A stretch of 64,000 bases of DNA from Stropharia rugosoannulata (lineage: Eukaryota > Basidiomycota > Agaricomycetes > Agaricales > Strophariaceae). Positions 34,143 through 44,671 of the stretch are shown here, in pieces; the first letter of the stretch is position 1, and the number at the start of each line of letters is the position of its first letter. Made by a program: the position numbers and the translations under genes. The notes under the pieces were generated by a model, which was given only the letters and a program-made list of their open reading frames with translations, did no database searches and was not told the DNA's origin. The stretch is from the NCBI GenBank assembly GCA_028532985.1, contig JANCIK010000009.1, positions 2,604,001 through 2,668,000 on the forward strand. The letters are read 5' to 3'.

Positions 34143-35365
34143 TCTATGACGCGAGGGTAAGGATAACAAAAGCGACTTTTACTGTTCCGTTGATGGTTGG
34201 ATATAATCACATGACATTTGTCGGTGTGTTCCGTTGATTACACAATCATATCACATGTGTAGCATAGATCTCTACAGAAATACTTAATTGTCTATCTGTA
34301 AATGAGACGTTGAAATAAATGGCTCTTCAGTTACATTGCCCTACTAATTCCACATTTGAAGTTCGTTCAGTATATACACATGGAATGAACAAACAATATT
34401 GAAAGAATATCGGCTTGTTAGCAAGTGTCGGATGCATCGGTCGCCGTGTCGGTCATGTGTGCTGTACAAAAGTGCAATTCTCTAATTAAACATATATCAG
34501 CCCAACATCTTCCCAAGCACGACTATGGTTAGGATGTATTGAAATAAAAAGGTCTTCAGTTACACGGCCCAATTCATTCCACATTGAAAGTTGCTTTTGT
34601 GCATAAGCTTTGAATCCACGAAGAATACAATTTTGCATGTCAAAGGTGTTATGTGCTTCGCTTGCCATATCGGACGGGGGCCGACCGGCATCCGAACAGG
34701 CAGGGATATTTTCTCGATACAACCTCCAAGACTTGGCCTTGAATACAAAAAATCTGACGGTCCAGTTCATTTCGTTTTTGGTTAATTCAAGTTCTTCTGA
34801 CCAACGAAGGTGCTGAGCACGAGCCCTAAGCCAATTTACACGGAGAACTATAGATCTTGTTAACTAAAAAATCAAGTATACAAATACATACTTACAATCC
34901 TCTAAGCACTCGCTGGTTTCAAGTGCATCCGTTGTTTGTCCGACAGGAACCGACTCGGCCTCCGGGGCATCAGACCTGGTGCTTGTATCAGGGTCAGTTT
35001 CAACATTGAGAGTGCTCCATATCCATGACAATCGTAATCGACTTCCTCCTCGAACATTTGGATTGAAAACTGCTTCACTTGCTTGAGTATCCTCACGAGT
35101 GAGTTTCGGAAATCTTCTTTGTACTTCTTCCTCTGATGATAGAGAGACCATTACGGCTCTGTTGGCCTGGAAAGCTTGTCTGTTTAGAGATATTGATGCT
35201 GATAACATTCCAACACGTGTCGTGGCCCTTGTTAAGTGTGACCCGGTGGACCCCCGAACGTTGTTTTTGTACACCCAGGACAATTGAACAATTGCCGATC
35301 GAATAGATTCCAGGATATCTTCGGCATGACCTTTCCGAATCGCAAGTTCATGTTCTTGTAATCTA

Positions 35366-35574
35366 CTCCATCAGGAAAATGACTTTTGTCCCCAGGGGCT
35401 TTGTATCTCCCTGGCACAGCCTTAGAGATCCTAAGGCAGCCAGGGCATGCAAAGCAGCCAGGGCCTTTAGGTGCACTCAGGGCAAGGTCCCTCTGCAAAC
35501 TACCAGGTACAACTTTCCCAAGGCAATCCAGGGCAGCTCAAGGCATCCTAGGATCCACCAGATGGGCCTTGTAT
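35366..35574. repeat. 209-bp direct repeat, copy 1
   Basis: Begins CTCCATCAGGAAAATGAC and is rich in CCAGGGCATGC-like words. It matches 47497-47705 at the same length (offset exactly 12,131 bp) with scattered substitutions, and forms one edge of the insertion in the transposase gene. Confidence 0.85.
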
Positions 35575-36658
35575 CATTCAAAGATGTTTATATATAATGC
35601 CATTTAACAAGTACTATTCAAACTTCTTATAAAAAACAAGTTATATATTGACTCTAACTACACTAGATAATACAGTATTCATGTAGATACATATAATACA
35701 ACACAGTGATAGGGCGCTTATGAAGATGGTAATTCTGCTCGGAATAACGTGTTCAGGGGCTCGTTAGAAAGCCTGAATTAACGTGAAGAAGCTCAAAAAA
35801 ACCGCAAGGCAATTGAAGAAGTAGTTCCCAACTTAGAGCAAAATTAGTCCAAGACAGGGAGATGGAGGAGGACATGGCTACTCACAGGCATCCAGGAATC
35901 TCAAAATTTGTGTAAGGAACGCGTTCAAACCCCACATAAATGGTGAATAAACATGCCAAGTTGTGAAAGCCTTTGTTGAAAATTGAAGGAAGGAGATGAT
36001 ATTCAACTCTGCAATAGTAGTCATATGGTCAATAGGGACATCAGATATTGAGGGCGTATCGGATGCCATAAACTGGTCGATTAGTCGATACATATCTATA
36101 GTAAAAGACTCCAAAAAGAATTAGCCAAAAATACGAACAGGAACCCAAGATATGAAGTACTTTACCTGGAGGAGGGAGGGGGAGGAGGAGCACATGGCGG
36201 ATTTTTGGATTCCAAGCGACGATATATAGCGTTTGAGGGCTTGTTAGAAAGCTACAATCAAGGTGAGTTCATCATAGAAAGAATTAAGGAGATTGGAGAC
36301 GAACCTATGTCAGAATCAAAGAAATACCTCAAAACTCCGAAGTTGACTAGCAACTTGAGATGAAGGACGCTTGGTTGCCCCAAAAATTAAGCCGTCGCAG
36401 GGGAAGGTACCTTATGTAGTTGAGTAAGTCTTCCCAAAGTTTGAGACACTCAGGATATCCAGAAGCGCACCTATGAATTAAATTGTCCCATCCAGGGGAA
36501 GGAGGACACAAAGATTGAGATCGCCCTCAAGCTTGTCAAATCGCGCAATTAATGGTACTGTTCGATAGGTATTAATGAGACGAACCAGGAAATGCAGAAA
36601 TCATACTGTTTGGCCGGGTATTGACAGATATATGAGGGAAAATGCGTCCTAAGGGCAC

Positions 36659-37604
36659 TTGACACCTATAAGATGGTACTTGGCAAGTACAGGATGGATT
36701 AGCATGATCTTGGGGACGGTTTGCAGAGGACTAAGATGGTCTTGAAGGTGCAAAAAGAATTAAGAGTAAAGGTGGACAGGATCAGGAGTTATGGGACTTT
36801 CAAGCAGAGGCAGTCCAGAGGCAGAAGGAGCACATCACAGTTGTATGGCTTCTAGGCGTCGGAATAGAATGTTCATAGACTCAATAGAATTCCCTAATGC
36901 CCAGGAGCTCATATATGAAAAGAACGACACAATATAGCGGATACATACCTTTAAAATCGATAAAACATCGGAAAATAGGGGAAGGAGAGAGACATAGCTG
37001 GTTCTTGCCTTCCAGGCAACCAAATCCATCGGTCTTGAGCTCGTTAGAATTGCATAATTGCCCACAATATGAATATGTGGTGACATAGGGCTCGGAGGAA
37101 ACGGACAAGATAGAAAGTGGTGAAAGGGGACTTGACACCTATAAGATGATACTTGGCAAGTACAGGATGAATTGGCATGATCTTGGAGATGGTTGGCAGA
37201 GGACTAAGATGGTCTTGAAGGTTCAAAAAGAATTGAGAGTGAAGGTAGACAGGATCCGGAGTTATGGCACTTTCAAGCAGAGGAAGTCTAGGGGCAGGAG
37301 GAGCACATCACAGTTGGACGGCTTCCAGGCGTCAGAATCGAACGTTCAAGTACTCGATAGAATCCCCTAATCTTCAGGAGCTCATATGTGAAAAGAACGA
37401 TGCAATAAACTCAATACATACCTGTAAAACCGATAAAACATCGGAAAACAGGGGAAGGAGAGAGACATAGCTGGTTCTGGCCTTCCAGACATCCAAAATC
37501 TTCGGTCTTGGGTTCGTTAGAATCGCATAATTGCCCACATTATGAATCTGGGGCGACCGAGGGCTCGGAAGAAACAGAAAAGAAAGAAAACGGTGATATG
37601 TTCC
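36659..37604. repeat. Tandem duplication with 473-bp period
   Basis: Unit 1 (36659-37131) and unit 2 (37132 to about 37600) both start TTGACACCTATAAGATG and run in parallel through GGAGCACATCACAGTTG and GTTAGAAT.GCATAATTGCCCAC. Related but weaker TTAGAAA-containing words occur near 35763, 36243 and 37675, so the array was probably longer. Confidence 0.75.
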
Positions 37605-38062
37605 AATAGGGGTCCAAAAATGATCACCAGTTTGCGCATCGAATACTGGTTTGTTTGGAGTGTTCTTGGGTGCGTTAGAAACGTATAAATGAGCTAAAGA
37701 CGTACCAAAAAACCGTTTGATAATGCGGTTCACCGTTCCGACGATATAAAGAAATCTCTATAGGGATGGGCCTATTCCATCCACATTTGCCCTGCTGACA
37801 TAAATCCAAGCTCTAGACCAGATCTAACGAGGTAGCAGCCATCAAGGACTGCCTGAGTAAAGTAGAGCCTAAGCATACAAGAAAAGTTGAGGAAGGGGAG
37901 TGGGGAACATGAGAGTGAAGTGCAAGTGAACTTAGAGGACTTAGTCGACTTAGTGCAATATTGGATAGGCTTACATAATCAAATTATCGCACTATTTGAA
38001 GTACTTAAATGGGCATGTCACCCACATAATGTGTATAATTTTAATGTTTGAAAATCAACAAT

Positions 38063-38107
38063 GAAGGTGGGAAAAGTTGTTCAAGCTGGCTTTATTTCCC
38101 CACGTTG
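38063..38107. repeat. Degenerate hairpin repeat, third copy
   Basis: GAAGGTGGGAAAAGTTGTTCA-AGC-TGG..TTTATTTCCCCAC.TT matches the plan of the hairpins at 54425 and 61239, but the stem pairing is eroded. Confidence 0.55.
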
Positions 38108-41100
38108 CATGGAAATTCAAAGCATGCCAGGGCATGCCAGGACATGCCAAGGCATCTCATGACATCCTAAAGTAGTTAAAGGCCCCATCAATTGATGATC
38201 TGATTGCACTTTCCTAAAGTGCCCTCCAATCAAAACTCTTTTTCGTGATGTCACAGTCTGCTTGTCATCGCAGTGAAGATGTCGAATCATACTTTCCGTG
38301 AAAGCTGATGGGAAAGGTAGTCTCTGCTGCTCGGGATCGGCCCGACTTTCTTCATAATGCTCGGTGCTGTCGGCATCTTCATATTCACCTTCGATCAAGG
38401 AATTGTCGGCGTCCGCCCGATCGGTGAAAATTGCAACGGCTTCTTGCCCAATGTACTCGCAAGCCTGCTTTGAGAATTTATCCACTCGGGTCCGAAGATT
38501 TCTGCGCCGACGGACCAGATCCTGTCGTTGAGTTACAGTTGGATGTTTGGATAATTTTCGAACATGCGATCTTATTTCAGCTCTGTAGTGAATAATTAGT
38601 ATATTAAGAATCATTGTTTCTTGTTACTAACTGTGTTTGCTCAATCTTGAGGCCCTGAGATATCCACGTTGCCTGTCCAGTTGATCCATCTTCCTTCATT
38701 TCCTGTTCGGATAACATTAGTTCAACCTCCTGTCTGGATGCTGCTTTCTTGATCTTCGGAGCATAAATGTCCATTCCATCGGGTTTCTCTGCCCTTGGAC
38801 TTTCAGCAGCCAATATTTCTGTCTCCCATCTGTCTGTCAGCTGTTGCCCAATCTTGTTGGTGAACTGCCTGAAATGTTCGGAGGCCTCCGAAGCCTCTTT
38901 GACTGCCCTTGTATATTTCTTCACAATTGTTGTTCCTATGTTTTCATTAGGTCATTTCCATTACATATTGATAGCAATCTACATCACCTATATGAATCAT
39001 TTTTTTCCAATTTGAGTCTCCCATATGGTCATCCAAAATTTCAGTCCGATGTGCCGTTGTCGCCCCCCGAGCTCCTCTTGAAACTTTATTCAAGAGACTC
39101 CAAAGAGTCTCCAATATCTCTCCATCAACAATGCCCGCACCAGGAATATACGTGGATGCCCATCGGTACAAACATTCATCCTTGTGTCCATGGACATGCC
39201 ATAACCCAATAGCCCGGATTAGTCTTAATCGGCGTGGAAGCGAAATACCTTTCATTTTAGCAAATCGCGCACGTTGGTGAATTCCATATATGCACATGAT
39301 GTTGTAAATCATCATTGCCTGCTTTATCCCATCCATGTTTGTGTTCTTCACTGCTTCTGAGAAGCTATAATCCATGCAGATTTGCCATTCCCCTAGTTGA
39401 AAGTCAACAACACTGCTTGGGCAGAAACAACCATGTCTTGCACAGGCCTGGGTGCCGATCCCCCTTGCCCTTCTGCCAGCAACAACCTTTTCGCTGTCTA
39501 GTTGCGCACGGTGAGAATGGCAATCAATTTTCTTCAATATTAATTAATAAATTTGAAGTGTATTCCGGAAGCACTAAGTACATACCTGCTTAAACAGCTT
39601 GGAATATTTGGCTGCATCAGCCAGATGCTGCTTGTATGGCTGTGCTGCGGTCATGAATGCATCTCCATAGGTGAGGTGAACGTCGTCCGCTTCATTCCGC
39701 TGATTAAGATGATCTGCCTTGAAATTGCCATCCGCACAAAATTTGCGAATGTAAAGGTATTGATGAGGATTGCTTTCCCAATTCTCAGGTAAATTGATTC
39801 CTGGTTGAGGACAGGTTGGACAGAAAAGAGCCAGATGTTTGTTGATCGGCGCTGTCCCGGGCTCCGAAGGAGAGTCATCGGAGTCGATTCCCATGAGTAT
39901 TGCATCATTGTTGGCATCTGTGCGAGGTTCCGAGTTACGAGCTGGAGCGGTTTCAGCGTCGGGACCCGCATTGGGAAATAGCCCGGTGCCCGATTCTGTG
40001 GTTGCGTCCTTGTCGGCCTCCGCCCGGGTGGTCTCCGATAATGCATCCATAAACTCATACAGCTGTCTATCATATGCCCGCCCGTGTATTTTCCATAACT
40101 TCATGTTTCTATAGCATCGGCTGAGGCGCCGAAGTTCTCGGTATCGATCTACCACTGCTGCAGGATAAGATGGACAGGTAAGGCGTCGAAGTTTGGCGTA
40201 ATATTGGTATGCTGAAGTCTTGCATTCCAGGTTTGAGACACGAAAGTCCTTGAGGACTGTAAAGGTGAATACGGTCTCAATTTTATCGTAGCTTGTCGGT
40301 AACATTGACAATTCAATCCAGGGTAAATCAGGTTCTTGTAGTGAGCCAGGGCATAAACACCGAACGAAAGGTAAGTGATGAACACCTGTCACGTCAACGA
40401 TAGTAATGAACTTGTTGTCCTGGTTGTCATATGGTCTAGGTCGGGGAAGTATGTTTGGGTAGTCAAGTCGCATGTCAAATTCTTCCGCCAAGATTTTGTC
40501 TTCCCAATCTTCGGGCTCCGGGACGGTGCCGACCCGAGCCTCGCACTCAAGGTCAGCTTCATGGAATTCTTCTGTTGTGATGTCAGCTGTAGGTAGCTCC
40601 CAGTTCGGATCTCGAAGGAAAGATTAACTTTTGATATTAAAGACAGATTTAACTTCTACCTGCATCTTCAACATAAGGCCTAGATGGACATCTTTGCCCT
40701 TGGTGGCCTAGGTGTAGTTTTATTCCCGAGCGCCAGTCTTAAAGCAACTCTCTTGCCATCTCTCGACCCGGTGTAGAATTTGGAATTGATGTTCGCGACA
40801 GCAGCACACGGTACACAGAAATCGGCCACCGAAGCAATCCCGGCACTGCCATTTCCCTTGATTTAAGTTACAACCTTGACATTTTAGATTTTCGGGAGCA
40901 GGCGCTTCGTTTGCAATCCAGATTTGCAAGTGCCGCTTTCGTCGGTGCACCCATTCACGAAGAAATGTATTCTGAGACTAGGAAATGTAAGCTGACATCT
41001 TTATTTGACTATTCTTGACTTACCTTTCCCCTATGCACAAATGCAGGCAGAGCTTCAAGATTTCTTATTGCGTCTTCCTGAGTAACATCTCCTGGATAAT

Positions 41101-41311
41101 GTGCCATGGTGAATATCTCCTCTACACTCTGCTGTGCGCAAGATACTGATGCCTTCGTTGCTGCAGGAACAGTGTACACTCCGGCCATTTTTCTTGGACG
41201 TCGAGCGTGCGCCCTACATTGTTTCACTGGTCTCCCTTTGTCGTTCAATTGGATAGGCTCGTCATCGTCGCTCCCGACGGACATCATATGTATGTGGCTG
41301 CGAGAACTCAT

Positions 41312-42026
41312 TATCAGAGGACAGAGATCAGCAAAGCAGAAGTGAAGTTCTATGATACCTTTCGTACTCCTTTTATATGTTCGGTACAAACAATTGACTT
41401 GGATCCGTGAGCCAATGAAGTAACAAGTAAAAATTAAATATGTTCAATGAATGTAGAATACTATGACAACATTGTATTCATTATCTTATTGTTTTTTTCA
41501 CTCTTGTTCTTGTTTATTGTTCAGAACTTCAGTGCACAATGTATTACAGGTCAGTAAAGAACAACAACCCGTCTAAGCGGGTTGGGCATGGATGCCAACA
41601 CAACAGGATAATATAATATCTTTTGTATAATGTACATGAACACACTTCATATGCAACTGGTATTGCCTAGTTGCATTATCCGCATTGAACACGACCAATA
41701 TTTATTTACAGCAGTAGAAACGGTGTAAATTAATCAAACTCTAAGAAGGATGAGGAGAATAACGTCATCCCACTCTTCATCAGGTGTTCACTGCAATTAC
41801 ACTCTCTATCATAGAATCTGTATGTATTCTTCGAAAAATCTCGTGAATATCTACCTCATTACCTCATATCAGCTGTATAGATCGGCATCAGTCGGCGACA
41901 TGTCGGAATCACTGATCAGATCAGATCCTTTAATTTATCGGTGGCGTGCAAATTGCGACATAGCATGCGCCTTGCCAAAAGGGGTCAAATTCTAATTACT
42001 AACTTAACATTACCCATTCATGATCC
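41312..42026. other. Divergent promoter region inside the KDZ block
   Basis: Seven hundred bases between the starts of the transposase (minus) and the 759-aa gene (plus). A small hairpin AACCCG-TCTAAG-CGGGTT lies near 41567. No gene is seen. Confidence 0.45.
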
Positions 42027-44536
42027 ATGCCTCCGTCTACCGAAGAGACAGTGATTGCAGCGGCGAAGGATGCATCAGTTCCAGAGCCATGGACAGCCAA
42101 AGAAAAAGAGATCTTGAAAACCCATCTGGATGCATATAAGGCCCAGAAGAGAGGGCAAAAAAACACATGGTTACGAGATGTTGTTTTACCGTTGATAAGG
42201 GAGTGCTATAAGGAAAGGTATAGCCGGAATGCCATAGAGAAGGATCCAGAGGCAAAGAAGCAATGGAAGAATAGGAAATTGGTGAGCGAAACACTGATTG
42301 ACTCTCCGGTCGGTGTCCGAATCGGCTCAAAAACTGGCATAATTATTTAGCGGGTGTACAACTGGTTTCGCAATCATGGAAGAAAAGAACGTACCCTCCA
42401 TATTCCAGGGCTCAACTACAAAATGACTTTTGATACCGTTGTCACTGCCAAAAAAAAAAAGGAAATTGAGGTTTTGGCACGGAGTCGGGCCGGTGCCGAC
42501 ATCGATGCCAGCAGTCGGGAATGGATAGGTCACTACCAAGGAGCAAAAAAAATAATCAAGGAAGAACTGACAGATGAAGAACGGGAAGAGTACTTGAAGG
42601 AGTTGGAGCAATGGCAACTAAACGGTGTGCCAAAGGACATACAGATTGAGTGAGTGCCAAGATCTTCGTTACTTCGATCTTTAATCACGTCAACATTAGG
42701 AACGCCATGAAATATTCCACTAAAGTGGCCAAAGCAGCGGATAAGATCAAATGGGAAAGTATGGGCATCCGAACAACATCATTCTCCTGCTTCCAAGGCG
42801 AAGACGGGAAAGGGGTGTATACTGTGTGAGCATGTCAATTGTGTTTAACCAGTAGTGCGTTCCTAAAAACTAAACAAATATAGCTTTGACACGCAGAATA
42901 TGCAGGGCAGCACCCCTACATATGTTCCTAGCTTCCAGAGATGGGCTCCAAAGGAATTCAATATGTTCCTGAAGAAATACATCGAGTATACCAAATTTGC
43001 CATCAAGCTTAGCGCCGTCGGGCCGAACAGGGATGCTAATTCCACTGCTAGTCCAGTATTGGTCAACAAGGGTGGTTTGCCACGTGTACCGCCAGTAATT
43101 ACGAGCAGCACAGGTGTCGAATACCTTGAAACGCAGGAAAGGGCAATACGCCAATACATTGGTCAACACTACAAGTTGGCATATGGCAGAAAAGCTGCCA
43201 CACCTTACAAATTTATGACTGACGGGGATTACCATTGGAGCATTTTTGTTGACGAAATCTACATGCCCGAGGGAATTGAATTCAGCAATCCTCACAGTTA
43301 CAAAGTTCATCAGACCAGCCAGATTCTGAGATTATGGAGATATAGGGAAAGCCAGGGCGAACTGCCATTCCGGTTTTCAAATGTGAAGCAGGATGACATA
43401 CCGGGGTCTGCCCGATACCCTGAGGGAATGTTGACAGAGTTTAAAGCCCCCAGCTCACGGTCAGTCCCTATGGAAGAGAGAACTGCTGCACCGAGGGCCG
43501 AAGTGGCAGATGTCGGCGCCGATATGGGTTCCGACATGGCAGAAGAGGGTGCCGAGGCGGGCCCCGAACACGCAAATGTCGGCGCTGAGACGGGCACCGA
43601 TACCTATTCAAGTACGGAAGGTGCGGATTCAGCTGAATTTTCAGATTCCACAACGAAGCTGGATGTGGGTACGAACCAAGCTCCCAAGGTTTGTTGAATC
43701 ATTGTTTTTGTTGCTTAAAATAATATGTGACTATAAATCAGCACCGAGGAGTTTCAGTGCAATTTTCGTCGAGAAAGGGGAAGGAGAAGCAGGGCGGCGC
43801 CGACCGGGGGCCGACAACAAGATTTCCAACGCCAGCGGAGTCCACCGACAACTTTTTACAGGACACCGATTCAGATCATTCGCTCACCGATGGTTCCCGT
43901 GTTCAAAAGGAGAGACCTAGGCCAAGACCGAGAGGTTTGGCTTCAACACAAAGGTCATCGATAAACATTCAAGCATTAACACCAGATGTGTCAGTGGCAT
44001 CCAGTCAGACACCTGAAAGTAATGTACAATCCGAGGATGATGCCGGCAACCAAAAGCAGGTGAAGATCAGAAGGGGGAAATCGACCGTCATGAAAATAAG
44101 GATCGAATCTTCTGAAAGCGAAGTGGCTGCGGATCAACCCGATCGGCCCCCGAGCACACCAGTCCAAAATCCAATTCCTGAAATTCCCATGCTCCGGCCA
44201 CGCAAAGCAAACTTTAAGAAGCAACAAGAGGATGCTAGCATTGGAAATGAAACGCCCGATCGGCTCCCGAGCACGCCAGTCCAAAATCCAATGCCTAAAA
44301 CTCCCATACTCCGGCCACGCAAAGCAAACTTTAAGAAGAATCAACAGGATGCTAACTCTGAAAATGAAACGCATTCTCGGCAGCCGACCGAGAATATATA
44401 TACTTGTCAAATGACTAGAAGATCTCGTAAACGTACAGAAAAAGGTGCTGCATATGATCAGATGATTGGGTCTAGTCCCACAGTTGTTGGTTCTTCACCA
44501 TCCATGACCATGTATAAGAAGAGAGGGGACAATTGA
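42027..44536 (+). CDS. KDZ-block accessory protein, 759 aa
   Basis: Five exons, 42027-42281, 42351-42649, 42700-42825, 42884-43688 and 43742-44536, all in phase. The N-terminus resembles an Agaricomycete transposon-associated family: WTAKEKEILKTHLDAYKAQK, TWLRDVVLPLIRECY, and RVYNWFRNHGRK across the first junction. The central domain (TPTYVPSFQRWAPKEFNMFLKKYIEY...VFDTQNMQG) is followed by VGADMGSDM-type acidic repeats. The C-terminal exon is basic and contains two near-identical RPRKANFKK repeats with P(S)TPVQNP linkers. The charge and repeats suggest a DNA- or chromatin-binding accessory protein (inference). Confidence 0.7.
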
Positions 44537-44671
44537 ATACTCAGATCCCTTGATGTATATCAGAATACCAATGAATTTATAATGATAACAAGATATGACA
44601 TTACAAAAAAGAATAAAGAGGTAGAGATTAAGTACATTCACAAAAAGTATCTACAAAATACATGCTTGAAC

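Larger units (their letters stand above)
35366..38260. mobile_element. Insertion splitting the KDZ transposase gene
   Basis: Transposase homology stops at MIRHLHCDDK (~38261) and resumes with LQEHELAIRKGHAED (~35360). The DNA between has no coding capacity, carries a 473-bp tandem duplication, a repeat shared with 47497-47705, and a degenerate hairpin repeat near 38064. Exact ends and target duplication are not resolved. Confidence 0.6.
34486..41311 (-). pseudogene. KDZ transposase with CxC2-type cysteine cluster, disrupted
   Basis: Exons 41311-41024, 40977-40660, 40586-39586, 39531-38988, 38935-38632, 38582 to ~38261, then after an insertion ~35365-34896 and ~34862-34486. The N-terminal cluster reads LKCQGCNLNQGKWQCRDC...LCTVCC, followed by GIKLHLGHQGQRC and VTGVHHLPFVRCLC (CxC2). 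The KDZ core has CPTCPQPGINLP, CARHGCFCPSSVVDFQLGE, LWHVHGHKDECLYRWASTYIPGAG and VDGEILETLWSLLN. The C-terminus has IRKGHAEDILESIRSAI and LRVNWLRARAQHLRWSEELELTKNEM. Lesions: a 1-nt frame loss near 40735, where SCFKTGA shifts to GIKLHLGH; a ~2.9-kb insertion; and a final intron whose phases do not match. It is probably no longer able to mobilise the block. Confidence 0.8.
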
